From the NCBI GenBank assembly GCA_947570505.1, contig CANOTH010000003.1:1-64000 (forward strand): a stretch of 64,000 nt of DNA, written 5' to 3'. How positions within the stretch are numbered: the first letter of the stretch is position 1; every line of letters starts with the position of its first letter. The notes below the pieces were generated by a model. It was given only the letters and a program-made list of their open reading frames with translations, had not been told where the DNA came from and searched no databases. This document shows, one piece after another, positions 16,452 through 25,008 of this stretch. A program made the translations under genes and the position numbers. Source of the DNA: an uncultured Candidatus Saccharibacteria bacterium. GTDB lineage: Bacteria > Patescibacteriota > Saccharimonadia > Saccharimonadales > Saccharimonadaceae.

Positions 16452-16913
16452 ATGGGAGCGACTCCGAGGATTTGTGATAGTAAGGTTCTCGAGAGCCGAG
16501 AAACTGATGATGGCACGACGATTCGTCGTCGTCGCGTGAGTGCAGATGGGCATAGGTTTACGACTTATGAGCGAATTGAGTTACCCCAGTTGTTTGTGCG
16601 CAAACGCAGTGGTAATCGTGAAGTGTTTGACCGCGATAAGCTGACGAATTCGATTAAACGTAGTGTAGGCAAGTTTATTAATTCTGAGCTAGAAGTTGAA
16701 GAAGTGGTAAATGCCGTGGAGGATTTACTGCGACAGTGTGGTGATGACGTGGTGGCCTCGACGGAGGTGGGTAATGCGGTTTTGACGGTACTCGCGGAGC
16801 GCAACGAGGTAGCATATGTGCGGTTTGCGAGTGTGTTTCTAGAGTTTAAGACTTTGGATGATTTTGAACAAATTTTACGTAAAAGAAGAAAAGAGGAGGG
16901 AAAATGCGAGTAG
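16452..16913 (+). CDS. NrdR-like ATP-cone regulator lacking the zinc-ribbon cysteines
   Basis: A 153-aa protein that aligns along its length with NrdR, the repressor of ribonucleotide reductase genes: DSKVLESRETDDGTTIRRRR and RFTTYERIELPQLFVRK, then an ATP-cone domain ending NEVAYVRFASVFLEFKTLDDF. In NrdR the zinc ribbon carries four cysteines (MxCPxC at the start, CxxC before the RFTTYER segment). Here those positions read MGATPRIC and VSADGH, so at most one cysteine remains. DNA binding in the usual way is therefore doubtful. It lies 9 nt after ftsZ and overlaps the next gene by 10 nt. Confidence 0.85.
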   Translation: MGATPRICDSKVLESRETDDGTTIRRRRVSADGHRFTTYERIELPQLFVRKRSGNREVFDRDKLTNSIKRSVGKFINSELEVEEVVNAVEDLLRQCGDDVVASTEVGNAVLTVLAERNEVAYVRFASVFLEFKTLDDFEQILRKRRKEEGKCE

Positions 16914-17167
16914 TATTTGTATGGCGTGATCAGACCGATTATGCGCGAATGGTAGAGGAATGGATTACGGAGTTTGAACGTCGGACGGGCAAAGAGATAG
17001 AAAGCATGAGTCCAGATTCTCCCGAAGGTGTGGGGTTTTGCAAGGCTTATGACATTGTAGAATATCCAAGTATTTTGGCCTTGGATGATGATGGGTCGGT
17101 TCTCGCATCGTGGCGAGGAAAAATGCTGCCAACTTTTGACGAAGTGAATTATTGGACTATGCAGTAG
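16904..17167 (+). CDS. small thioredoxin-fold protein
   Basis: An 87-aa protein with the second half of a thioredoxin fold: GFCKAYDIVEYPSILALDDDGSVLASWRGKMLP has the cis-Pro loop (VEYPSIL) and the following beta hairpin. There is no CxxC; the single Cys is at about residue 47, so it is unlikely to be a classical disulfide reductase. Its ATG lies within the NrdR-like gene's 3' end, with GAGGAGGG as a strong Shine-Dalgarno. Confidence 0.65.
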   Translation: MRVVFVWRDQTDYARMVEEWITEFERRTGKEIESMSPDSPEGVGFCKAYDIVEYPSILALDDDGSVLASWRGKMLPTFDEVNYWTMQ

Positions 17168-17181
17168 CGAGTTGCAAGAAA

Positions 17182-17213
17182 AATGGCCTCTGCATAGAGA
17201 GACAGAAGCCATT
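17182..17213. terminator. bidirectional terminator hairpin
   Basis: AAATGGCCTCTG pairs with CAGAAGCCATTT across a 10-nt loop, between two convergent genes. Confidence 0.6.
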
Positions 17214-17234
17214 TGAGGTGCGATTGAAGGTTGG

Positions 17235-17918
17235 TTAGGCGGGCGGGTTGCCAATGCGTAGGTCGCTGGAATGGATTTGGGCAAGCAGCGCAGTGTATTT
17301 TGGTGGAACATACTGATGCTTTTCTTCCAGACTACGAGTAATAATATCCGTGGTACTATAGGATAGTAAGAGACCTTCCAGTGAGTCAACTTGTTTGAGC
17401 GGATCAATCAAGACACGGATGATATTGTTTTCTCCAGGCAAGTAAAGCCGACTATCAATGTCCGGATTGTTATGATATTTCTCTGGCAGATTAAAGACGA
17501 AGCTACCATAGCGGACGGAGATGATTTTGGCAGTAATAATGGCGGCGCCTTTTTTGTCTTTGACTCCGGGACCTTCGACACATACAATATTGCAATTAAC
17601 TGTGTAGTGACTGTGCTCGCCTAAAGCATAATCGACAATCTGGTTTCTTTCCATTACATTTAACATTGGCTGAATAGTCAGGGCGATTTTGCTGCCTGGA
17701 AATTTGATATAACGTGTACCCGTCACTTTAAAAATATATTCAAATTTGTTCCGGGCTGGCTCTTTGGGCGGTTTTCCTAGGGAATCAACCCAACTTTTAA
17801 AGTGACTGGACTGACGTAAGTCAGTCCAGGGAGATCGTTGTCTAGATTTTGTCTGACGATTGTATGATTGACGACGATCTCCCCAAGTTTCATGGTGTAT
17901 ACCTTTGTGATAGTTCAT
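17235..17918 (-). CDS. protein of unknown function, 227 aa
   Basis: Not recognised. The first 60 residues are basic and polar (MNYHKGIHHETWGDRRQ), the rest alternates beta strands and loops (KFEYIFKVTGTRYIKFPGSK, HYTVNCNIVCVEGPG) and could form a beta-barrel or OB-like domain. No signal peptide or membrane segment. I place the start at ATG 17918, 9 nt after GGGAG; an upstream in-frame TTG also exists. A small palindrome (17969-17978) sits upstream. Confidence 0.7.
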   Translation of the reverse strand: MNYHKGIHHETWGDRRQSYNRQTKSRQRSPWTDLRQSSHFKSWVDSLGKPPKEPARNKFEYIFKVTGTRYIKFPGSKIALTIQPMLNVMERNQIVDYALGEHSHYTVNCNIVCVEGPGVKDKKGAAIITAKIISVRYGSFVFNLPEKYHNNPDIDSRLYLPGENNIIRVLIDPLKQVDSLEGLLLSYSTTDIITRSLEEKHQYVPPKYTALLAQIHSSDLRIGNPPA

Positions 17919-17965
17919 GCATATCAACTCCCTTCAATAATGAATTAGTAAAGAACAATATTTGT

Positions 17966-17984
17966 ACTATGGTACCATGATAGT
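17966..17984. promoter_or_regulatory. short palindrome, possible operator
   Basis: ATGGTACCAT (17969-17978) is a perfect palindrome inside a slightly longer imperfect one (ACTAT ... ATAGT). It lies between the 17235 gene and the 18054 promoter. No known regulator is assigned. The rest of 17919-18053 shows nothing further. Confidence 0.3.
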
Positions 17985-18053
17985 TCATTTTTGGCAAATA
18001 GGGAAGATTTTGAATTTTTTATCTACTTCTGGGCAGCCTATGATGCAAATTGC

Positions 18054-18364
18054 TTGACAAATTTACTAATCTATGCTACAATGGTCTTGTAAGTTCGTCA
18101 TCCGTGGTGAGGAACTTGGTATTTTGATGATTACTACTGATAGCTATGAGATAGGGCAGCGCAGAATTCGTAGTAGGGTGCGGGTTGTGCGCTGCTCTAT
18201 CATGAGTAGTTCTTCATTCGAAACAGGAGTAGGTTTTGCGGGTCGTGGCTAGGTGCTCAGCGACAGGAATTGAAACTTGAGTAGAACTCTAAGAGGTAAA
18301 AAATTTCGGGAGCCAAAAGGTATGAGCCAAATCCTCGCTCGTTCCCAAGAAAGGAGAGTTTAAT
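18054..18364 (+). ncRNA. strong promoter followed by a long structured leader or ncRNA
   Basis: TTGACA (18054-18059), 17-nt spacer, TACAAT (18077-18082). The next 280 nt contain no ORF. They form a large hairpin in which GATAGGGCAGCGCA (18150-18163) pairs with TGCGCTGCTCTATC (18188-18201); outer arms ACTACT / AGTAGT extend it across an internal loop. The layout could be a 5' leader of the membrane-protein gene at 18365 or a separate 6S-like RNA (long hairpin with central bubble); I cannot decide. Confidence 0.5.
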
Positions 18365-18913
18365 ATGAAGAAATTATTTAATGTAACTATTGGAGGCTAT
18401 TATCTGTGCAGCATGGTGCTGGGAACATTATTGTTCGTGATTATGTTGCTCTTGCCGCATGACATGAATTATTGGTTTTACTATCACTCCAAGGGGACGT
18501 TTGAGAGGGCGATGGTGGCCAATAGGATAGAAAAGTTCCTGCCGTCGGTGTATCTCTATAACTGGCTCTTTATTGATGGGGATTCGTATTCGTCTATGGT
18601 AGTAGCATTGTGTTCAATCATGGCTGTAATGATCGCGGTGGCGATGATTGACGGTCGTGGCACTAGCAAGGTGTGGCGAACTAAGATATTACAATCGGTA
18701 GGTTGCGTCGGTCTTCTGATTTGCATAGAAATGGCATTTCAATATGCTATTGCACACATGTATGATCAGATGATCCCGCTGATGCTGTTTGTGCCAGTTG
18801 TCTTAATGATTGTTCCGCTCTTGATTTTAAAGAAGACACGGCAGCTAAAGCCGACGCAGGGCTTGGATCTCATTGTGGAGCCGGTAAAGCGGACAGTAGA
18901 ATCTGAAAAATAG
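18365..18913 (+). CDS. membrane protein with four predicted segments, unknown function
   Basis: A 182-aa hydrophobic protein not assigned to a family. Hydrophobic segments are at about residues 10-32 (GGYYLCSMVLGTLLFVIMLL), 78-96 (MVVALCSIMAVMIAVAMI), 108-128 and 140-158 (LMLFVPVVLMIVPLLILK), with a polar C-terminal tail. Shine-Dalgarno AAAGGAGAG sits 6 nt before the ATG. It is the only gene on a transcript with a 280-nt structured leader and a strong terminator. Confidence 0.75.
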   Translation: MKKLFNVTIGGYYLCSMVLGTLLFVIMLLLPHDMNYWFYYHSKGTFERAMVANRIEKFLPSVYLYNWLFIDGDSYSSMVVALCSIMAVMIAVAMIDGRGTSKVWRTKILQSVGCVGLLICIEMAFQYAIAHMYDQMIPLMLFVPVVLMIVPLLILKKTRQLKPTQGLDLIVEPVKRTVESEK

Positions 18914-18936
18914 CCAAAAGTAATCGCTGGCGATTA

Positions 18937-18967
18937 GGGACGGTAAAAGTTTTACCGTCCCATTTTC
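18937..18967 (+). terminator. rho-independent terminator
   Basis: GGGACGGTAAAA (18937-18948) pairs with TTTTACCGTCCC (18950-18961), followed by ATTTTC. Confidence 0.8.
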
Positions 18968-18991
18968 ATGGAGATGTGTTATAATTGGTTT

Positions 18992-19193
18992 AGACAAAGC
19001 GCTTGAGCGGCCATCAACCGCGATGCTGGCGAAAGAACGGATAATCTTAGTAGAATCGCCCGTGAGTCTGCGTGAAGGATGAAATGAGAGTTTTTCCGGT
19101 TTAAGGAAAAGAAGTTAGATGGTACCGCCCGCTGGGTTCTAACGGCATTGATTTAGAAGTTAAATTAATAGCCGGGAGACGGCGGGAGTTGTT
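18992..19193 (+). promoter_or_regulatory. candidate translational T-box riboswitch of ileS
   Basis: A 200-nt leader between TATAAT (18980-18985) and the ileS ATG. It contains a stem TTTTTCC / GGAAAA (about 19091-19110), then AGATGGTACCGCCC (19117-19130), a close match to the T-box consensus AGGGTGGNACCGCG that binds the tRNA 3' end. CCGCC of this motif can pair with GGCGG at about 19181-19185, directly covering the GGGAG Shine-Dalgarno before ileS. That is the arrangement of translational (sequestrator) T-boxes known upstream of actinobacterial ileS. I could not assign the specifier codon with confidence. Confidence 0.7.
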
Positions 19194-22100
19194 ATGAAAT
19201 ATCAGGCAGGAAATCGACGCAAGGCTGCGGAATATGAGAAGGCTTTGGTCGAGTGGTGGAAGAAGAATAAAACTTTTGAAAGGTCAGTTGAGCAGCGGCC
19301 AATTGATGATTCGTACGTGTTTTATGATGGTCCTCCCTTTATTACTGGGATGCCGCACCATGGTACTTTGCTTTCTAGTATTGTGAAAGATGCCGTGCCG
19401 AGGTATTGGACGATGCGGGGTAAGCGAGTGGAACGGCGCTGGGGTTGGGACTGTCACGGTTTGCCGGCGGAGAATTTTGTGGAGAAGCAGCTGGGGATTA
19501 CCGATCGTCGGGAAATTGGTACGAAATGGTCGCTAGAAGATTATATTTTGAAGGCGCGGGAATCGATGGTGGCGAATTCTGAGACTTGGGAGGGAACGAT
19601 TGACCGAATTGGGCGCTGGGTGGATTTTAAGGGTGCGTATCGAACGATGGACAAGAATTTCATGGAGTCGGTCTGGTGGGCATTCAAGACTCTGTATGAT
19701 GCAGGGAAGATTTATGAAGGTCGCAAAGTATTGATGTATGATACGAAGTTCGCCACACCGGTCTCTAAGTCGGAGGTGACGATGGATAATGATGCCTATC
19801 AAGAGGTGACTGATCCGAGTGCGTATGTTAAATTTAAGTTGACACCGGGGCAGAAGTGTCATAATGGTGAGTGGGAAATTAGTGACAATACCTATATGTT
19901 AGCTTGGACGACGACACCTTGGACTTTGCCGGCGAACCTTTGTCTTGCGGTTAATCCGGAGATGGAATATGCTGAGGTGGAGGTTTGGGCGCCGGATGGT
20001 GTGAAGGCGAAGGCACCGCAACCGGAGGTGTTTATTTTGGCAAAGAGTCGTCTCGAGGAGGTGCTAAATGAGGTAGACTATAAGGTTATTTACGATGATA
20101 TTAAGGGAAGTGATCTTATTGGCTTGACATATGAGCCAATCTGTGCTATAATAGATGTAGAATCCAAGTTGAAAGACACTTGGACGGTTCTTGGCGGGGA
20201 TTTTGTGTCAGATGAAGATGGTACAGGGATTGTACATATTGCGCCGTATGGTGAAGACGATTACAGGATGATTACTGAGAATGAGATTAATTTTTATGAC
20301 ATCTTGGACGAATATGGGTATTATTTGCCCGAGGTGGCAGAGAAATTGCACGAGCTGGGTGTGCGTGATACGGACGAGCGGGGAATTGAGATTTGGGCTG
20401 GAAATAAGTTTATCGCCAAGTGCCTGGAAGAAAAAGGTGTGGTTTGGAAAATTGAGTATATTAAGCACGAGTATCCCTTTAACCCGCGCTCGAAGCAGAG
20501 GATTATGTACCGGGCGTTCCCGAGCTGGTTCTTTGATGTGCAAGGTCAGAAGGAACTGATGATTACCCAGAATGAGAATATTAATTGGTTCCCAGAATAT
20601 TTGAAGCATGGGCGGTTTGAGAAAAACATTGAGCAGGCCCCAGATTGGAATTTGAGCCGTGATCGTTTCTGGGCGACGGCGATGCCGGTCTGGAAGGGGG
20701 ATAAGGGGACGGTGAAAGTGGTGGGGAGCTATGCTGAGCTGAAGGAACTTTCTGGTGTGGAGCTGGAGGATTATCATCGGCCGTGGGTGGACGAAATTGA
20801 GTTTGATATTGATGGGGAACATTTCAAACGGATTGAAAAGGTGCTGGATTGTTGGTTTGAAAGTGGCTCGATGCCCTTTGCGCAGCTACATTATCCGTTT
20901 GATAATAAGGAGAAGTTTGAGCGGAATTATCCGGCAGATTTTATTGTGGAATATGTGGGGCAGGTGAGGGCTTGGTTTTATTATGTGCACTGTGTGAATA
21001 CAGCGCTGGCTAGTGTAGGAGCTTTCGGTGATACATCGCAGGCGCGAGCAGAGAAAAACGCATTCAAGAATGTGATTACGACAGGAACATTGGCGGGGAA
21101 CGATGGGCGGAAGATGTCGAAGTCACTAGGAAATTATACTGACCCAAATGTCCTCATGGATCAGTATTCGGCGGATGCGCTGAGGTTTTTGCTACTTTCT
21201 AGCCCAGTGCTGAGCGGTGAGGATTTTGCGCTGACGGATAAGGATGTGAGCGACGTGCAGCGGAAGTTGGCGATGATTTGGAATGTGTATGACTTCTTTG
21301 TCACCTATGCGAGTGTCGACAATTGGGAGGGGCCGGAGATTGGTATACCAAGTTTCGGCCACATGACGGCTGATGTCCACTGGCAGGGCGAGCTGAAGAA
21401 TCCACTGGATATTTGGATTATCGCGAGGTTACACGAGTTGAAGCGTGATGTAATGGCAGGAATGGAGGAATATAATATCCCGAAGGCGCTCTCGGTGGTG
21501 TTGCCGTTTGTGGATGATCTCAGTAACTGGTTTGTGCGCAGATCAAGAAGGCGTTTCTGGAAGAGTGAAGATGATAATGACAAAGCAGAAGCTTATTGGA
21601 CTTTGTGGAAGACTTTGACTAATTTGGCACGAGTTTTGGCGCCGTTCACACCGTTCTTAGCGGAAGAGCTGTGGCAAAATTTGGCAGGAGATTGGGATCC
21701 GGAGATGAGTGTGCATATGCAGGATTTCCCGACCTGTACGGAGTTGGGTGAGGAAATGGGGCGCATACTGGAACAAATGGCGCGAGTGCGCGAGGTGATT
21801 AATGAAGGTTTGAAACTTAGAATGCAGAAGAATGAGAGTGAGGTGCAGGTGAAAGTGCGGCAGCCGCTAGCAAAGTTGGTTTATGCGGGTGAGAAGTTGC
21901 CAGAGTGGGGCGAAGAAATTGTGAAAGATGAGGTGAATATCAAGGCGGTCGAGCAAGGTGAGGAGACTTGGATTGATAAGGATATTACGGATGAGCTGGC
22001 GCGTGAAGGCTGGATGAGGGAACTAGTGCGGGCGGTACAGAGTGCGCGCAAAAGAGCTGGCTTGAATGTCGATGACCGAATTAAACTAAGTGTGGGTGCT

Positions 22101-22238
22101 GACGTTCCAGAGGAATGGCAAGAGATGTTGAAGGCAGAGGTGTTGGCTGAAGAATTAGTACAGAATGCGAACTTCGCTTATGACGAAATCGTGAAGGTTG
22201 ATGGGGAAAATATTACGATTAGTTTGGAAAAGATGTAG
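19194..22238 (+). CDS. ileS: isoleucyl-tRNA synthetase (eukaryote-like type 2)
   Basis: A 1014-aa class I synthetase. The HIGH-equivalent is YDGPPFITGMPHHGT at about residue 53, and KMSKSLGNYTDP is at about residue 639. The editing domain lies between (WTTTPWTLPANL) and the anticodon-binding domain is at the C-terminus (LSNWFVRRSRRRFWKS). The GPPFxTGxPHxG form belongs to the eukaryote-like IleRS group that in some bacteria confers mupirocin resistance; resistance here is not shown. It is regulated by the T-box-like leader. Confidence 0.95.
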   Translation: MKYQAGNRRKAAEYEKALVEWWKKNKTFERSVEQRPIDDSYVFYDGPPFITGMPHHGTLLSSIVKDAVPRYWTMRGKRVERRWGWDCHGLPAENFVEKQLGITDRREIGTKWSLEDYILKARESMVANSETWEGTIDRIGRWVDFKGAYRTMDKNFMESVWWAFKTLYDAGKIYEGRKVLMYDTKFATPVSKSEVTMDNDAYQEVTDPSAYVKFKLTPGQKCHNGEWEISDNTYMLAWTTTPWTLPANLCLAVNPEMEYAEVEVWAPDGVKAKAPQPEVFILAKSRLEEVLNEVDYKVIYDDIKGSDLIGLTYEPICAIIDVESKLKDTWTVLGGDFVSDEDGTGIVHIAPYGEDDYRMITENEINFYDILDEYGYYLPEVAEKLHELGVRDTDERGIEIWAGNKFIAKCLEEKGVVWKIEYIKHEYPFNPRSKQRIMYRAFPSWFFDVQGQKELMITQNENINWFPEYLKHGRFEKNIEQAPDWNLSRDRFWATAMPVWKGDKGTVKVVGSYAELKELSGVELEDYHRPWVDEIEFDIDGEHFKRIEKVLDCWFESGSMPFAQLHYPFDNKEKFERNYPADFIVEYVGQVRAWFYYVHCVNTALASVGAFGDTSQARAEKNAFKNVITTGTLAGNDGRKMSKSLGNYTDPNVLMDQYSADALRFLLLSSPVLSGEDFALTDKDVSDVQRKLAMIWNVYDFFVTYASVDNWEGPEIGIPSFGHMTADVHWQGELKNPLDIWIIARLHELKRDVMAGMEEYNIPKALSVVLPFVDDLSNWFVRRSRRRFWKSEDDNDKAEAYWTLWKTLTNLARVLAPFTPFLAEELWQNLAGDWDPEMSVHMQDFPTCTELGEEMGRILEQMARVREVINEGLKLRMQKNESEVQVKVRQPLAKLVYAGEKLPEWGEEIVKDEVNIKAVEQGEETWIDKDITDELAREGWMRELVRAVQSARKRAGLNVDDRIKLSVGADVPEEWQEMLKAEVLAEELVQNANFAYDEIVKVDGENITISLEKM
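20124..20152 (+). promoter_or_regulatory. consensus promoter inside the ileS coding sequence
   Basis: TTGACA (20124-20129), 17-nt spacer, TATAAT (20147-20152), preceded by TGTGC as in the organism's extended -10 boxes. It matches the consensus at all 12 core positions, yet lies about 930 nt into ileS. It may make an internal transcript for the C-terminal part or be accidental. Confidence 0.45.
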
Positions 22239-22253
22239 TATAATTTATTTTTT

Positions 22254-22418
22254 CGTCCGCTGTTTTTAATATATAGTTTATAGTCCTGACTCGTAATATG
22301 GGTCTATGTATTTCTGCTACTACTTTCTCAGTCCGGGTGGAGCAAGGCTTATCTAAAGATGCGCCTTAGCTCCAGCCTTCCGAGCCGTCATGACTTCGAG
22401 AAGTAGTAGCAGAAATAC
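22254..22418. repeat. cassette-associated palindromic element (copy 1)
   Basis: CGTCCGCTGTTT (22254-22265) is a perfect inverted copy of the 3' end of cassette A (22465-22476). Between them lies a long palindrome: 22308-22329 pairs with 22398-22418 (stem GTATTTCTGCTACTAC...), enclosing TCAGTCC and a block ending GAGCCGTCATGACTTC. The same architecture with changed but still pairing arms recurs at 43986-44119. Confidence 0.75.
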
Positions 22419-22454
22419 ACTAACACTCATCTGCTGGCTAAACTAATAGGTAAA

Positions 22455-22656
22455 CTAGTATATCAAACAGCGGACGGGGTCACCGATGGCACGACCAGTA
22501 ATATCGGATGAGTGAATAACCCGAGGAGCAAAGTTGAGGTACAGTGCACGAGGTAAGTCGGACGAGCTATCAGTAGCAGAGCGAGACCACATACGACCAT
22601 CAAGACCAAAGTGTCTCAAAGATCCGCTAACTAAAGCAATAAGCCCGCTACGGACG
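22455..22656 (-). repeat. variable cassette A (FISUMP/CLec-like domain end)
   Basis: The 5' border CGTCCGTAGCGG is at 22645-22656 and the 3' border CCGTCCGCTGTTTGATATA ends at the stop 22455. It encodes VRSGLIALVSGSLRHFG ... DPVRCLIY. It lacks the usual W-S-x-x-x-x-Y-S spacing in places and has GDP for GFP, so it is probably diverged. There is no upstream domain: the frame starts a short way outside the border. Confidence 0.8.
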
Positions 22657-22921
22657 TTATCCCCCTTGGGACGGATCCTGATAAAAAGGGCTGCAAATAG
22701 AGTAAAAAGTAGATTCTGCACAGGCTTACATTTTTTAAAAAATGTAAGCCACATCTACCACTAATAACAGGGGTGGAGATAAAATTTTAGGTTATCATTT
22801 TTTCATTTTTGATAGTATAAAATATACTAGCAATATTACATTACATCCCCACAGTAGCTCAGGCATCTTATCTTTTCTTCGATATCACAGATGCCGACAG
22901 CTCACGTAGCCGGTTACGTCT

Positions 22922-23119
22922 ATACGGACGGGGAAACCGCGCCAGCGATAGTAATTGGTGGTTGTGCCGACACTAGAATCATTGAAGTAGAGGTATAAAG
23001 CACTAGTGGATCCAGCTGACGGTCCAGCATAATTTTCGGCGATATTTGACCAACTGTCGCCATCTTCACCAGGCCCACGTATGCTACTATTTTGGAGATA
23101 AACATTACCGCTACGGACG
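22922..23119 (-). repeat. variable cassette B, 3' end replaced
   Basis: The 5' border is at 23108-23119. It encodes FVRSGNVYLQNSSIRGPG ... YYRWRGFPVR, then departs from the family after CCGTCCG: GFPVRIDVTGYVSCRHL instead of CLVY. This marks a recombination or truncation point exactly inside the 3' border. Confidence 0.8.
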
Positions 23120-23341
23120 AAGTTTAACATGAACACGAATCATTTATGCAGGGGTGGGAAGGATATTTTTTGACTTCTAGGCAAGAATTAAGCATAAAAG
23201 GTATTGACTTTTTTGCTGATGTGTGCTAGACTAAAAATAAGTTAGATAATAAATAAACACATCTAACAAACAAAAATAAACATTACGAAAGCTAGAGTGT
23301 AGGCCGTAGTCAACAAACATAAACCTAATAAAGGAAAAACC

Positions 23342-23602
23342 ATGAGCGAAAATACTAAACTTAATATAGAAGGAGCTACCTATGTAATACCAGGAGAAGA
23401 GCCGTATAATGAGGCGGAAACTAAGCACCCTCAAGACGCAGATTGGAATGACTTTCAAGTCATGGGCAGTGATGATACAGAGGAAGGAGAATATGTGCCC
23501 CCAGTTGATGCTGATCCAAAACAGGTAGCGGAAGCTTTAAGAAGAGCTAAAAGTATTCGTTTTGGTAGAGGAGTGTTAAGCCTCTTTAGCCAAACGGCTT
23601 AG
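23342..23602 (+). CDS. small acidic protein of unknown function
   Basis: An 86-aa, Glu/Asp/Pro-rich protein (DDTEEGEYVPPVDADPKQ) ending in a basic helix (EALRRAKSIRFGRGVLSLF). No family recognised. A promoter-like TTGACT with TAGACT 17 nt later lies about 120 nt upstream, and AAAGGA precedes the ATG. About 100 nt of apparently empty sequence and a terminator follow. Confidence 0.5.
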   Translation: MSENTKLNIEGATYVIPGEEPYNEAETKHPQDADWNDFQVMGSDDTEEGEYVPPVDADPKQVAEALRRAKSIRFGRGVLSLFSQTA

Positions 23603-23705
23603 ATAGAGTAAGTATAAACGTAAAAGGATTTTAAGTATAAGTTAGATCAGAAAAAAATCAGAATTAGCGACTAGTAACTTTAAGAGGAAAAAAATATGAT
23701 GAGAT

Positions 23706-23732
23706 AAACCCGAACTTAAGTTCGGGTTTTTA
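23706..23732 (+). terminator. rho-independent terminator
   Basis: AACCCGAA (23707-23714) pairs with TTCGGGTT (23721-23728), followed by TTT. Confidence 0.8.
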
Positions 23733-23799
23733 GGGCTTGTGCGTTGAATTTCGATCCTGATTGTGCTAAAATGGAATTAAGATAAGAGGTAAGATAAAA

Positions 23800-24936
23800 G
23801 TGGCAGTAGCAGAATCGTTTAATTCGTATCATAATTTGGGGAATGGCGACTTGCCTAATACTCCTAATGATGTACAGAATGCCTGGGATGAGTTGGCTGC
23901 TTTGGCGAGAGATGGAGCTGAGTCTGGTCCTGTTGATATGACTTTTGCTAGTGCGGTGGAGACGGATGATGTCAATCGTTATGATATAGCCGAGATGGGG
24001 CAGACGGTAGATTATAGTCATGAGCTGGTCGAGGATGTGAATGAAGAATTGCGGCGGGTTGCTCCAGAAGGTTATGATGTTAGTGTTGATTTGGATTTGC
24101 AGCCGAATACTGATGCCATAGAATTGGCAGAGGATGAGCCAGATAGAGTTGGGGCTGAAGAAGCGGAGTCACCAGATGTCCGTGAAACGATGGTGAAGAG
24201 TTTGCGTGAGCGCTTGAAGTCACGTCCAAGTTTCGTGAAGCAGGTTGGTCGAGCAGTGCAGGGGATGATTGAACGGGTGCGGAGTAGGCTTGGTCGTACT
24301 GAGGTAGAGGATGATAGTGCAGTACAGTCCGCGGAACAGGAGATGCCGGCGGGTGATGAGGTGCAGGAGCAGGAGGCAAACCAGCCAGTGGAATATGGGG
24401 TATCTGAGCAAGATATGGAAGAGCAGTTTCGGAAGGGCGAGGGGGCGACTCAAGAGAAACGGCGCCAGAATATTCGGAGATTGGAGGGTATTAAGGCGGA
24501 GCTGGAGAGGCGGATTTGGCAGAGCCGGGATAATTTGATGCAGGAGCGCTTGGCGCAGATGCTTGATCAAGTTGAGGCGAAGATTTTGGCCACTAGGGCA
24601 ATAATTGTAATGGTAGAACGTCAGGAACAGATGAGGTTTCGTCCGCGCACGGAGATGGAGAGTCATGGACAGTTTGCTTTAGAGTATTTGCAGGCGAATG
24701 GGATTTTTGAAGGACCGTATGACGAGGAAGGCCTAAAGGATTTGCGAGACTTGCGCGAAAAGTTGGAATTGAAGGTAGTAAAAGCAGCAGTGGATCAAGA
24801 TGAGATGGCTGGCAATGAATATGTAACGCAGTTGGAGTATATCCGGCCAGCGATTCGGGAGCTAGAGCGGGCGATTCATCATCCGGACGAATGGAAGAAG
24901 ATTAAGTTTATCCAGACTGACCAGAAGGCAGGGTGA
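23800..24936 (+). CDS. charged, coiled-coil-rich protein of unknown function
   Basis: A 378-aa acidic protein starting at GTG with AGAGG upstream. The first 110 residues are polar and acidic. Residues about 125-160 hold a basic helix (SLRERLKSRPSFVKQVGRAV), and about 215-290 and 300-370 form heptad-like helices (QNIRRLEGIKAELERRIWQS). No membrane segment and no recognised domain. It opens a run of five genes on the same strand that ends with an LPxTG surface protein, so a structural role at the envelope is possible but unproven. Confidence 0.75.
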   Translation: MAVAESFNSYHNLGNGDLPNTPNDVQNAWDELAALARDGAESGPVDMTFASAVETDDVNRYDIAEMGQTVDYSHELVEDVNEELRRVAPEGYDVSVDLDLQPNTDAIELAEDEPDRVGAEEAESPDVRETMVKSLRERLKSRPSFVKQVGRAVQGMIERVRSRLGRTEVEDDSAVQSAEQEMPAGDEVQEQEANQPVEYGVSEQDMEEQFRKGEGATQEKRRQNIRRLEGIKAELERRIWQSRDNLMQERLAQMLDQVEAKILATRAIIVMVERQEQMRFRPRTEMESHGQFALEYLQANGIFEGPYDEEGLKDLRDLREKLELKVVKAAVDQDEMAGNEYVTQLEYIRPAIRELERAIHHPDEWKKIKFIQTDQKAG

Positions 24937-25008
24937 GATATGGTTTTGACAGTTGAAAAAGCTTGTGGTAAATTAAAGATAAAGAAAGTCATGTAGAAAG
25001 GTATTAGA

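Noticed and set aside
22534-22764. Plus-strand frame over cassette A
   Set aside because: It is the antisense of the cassette; the domain pattern and both borders are on the minus strand.
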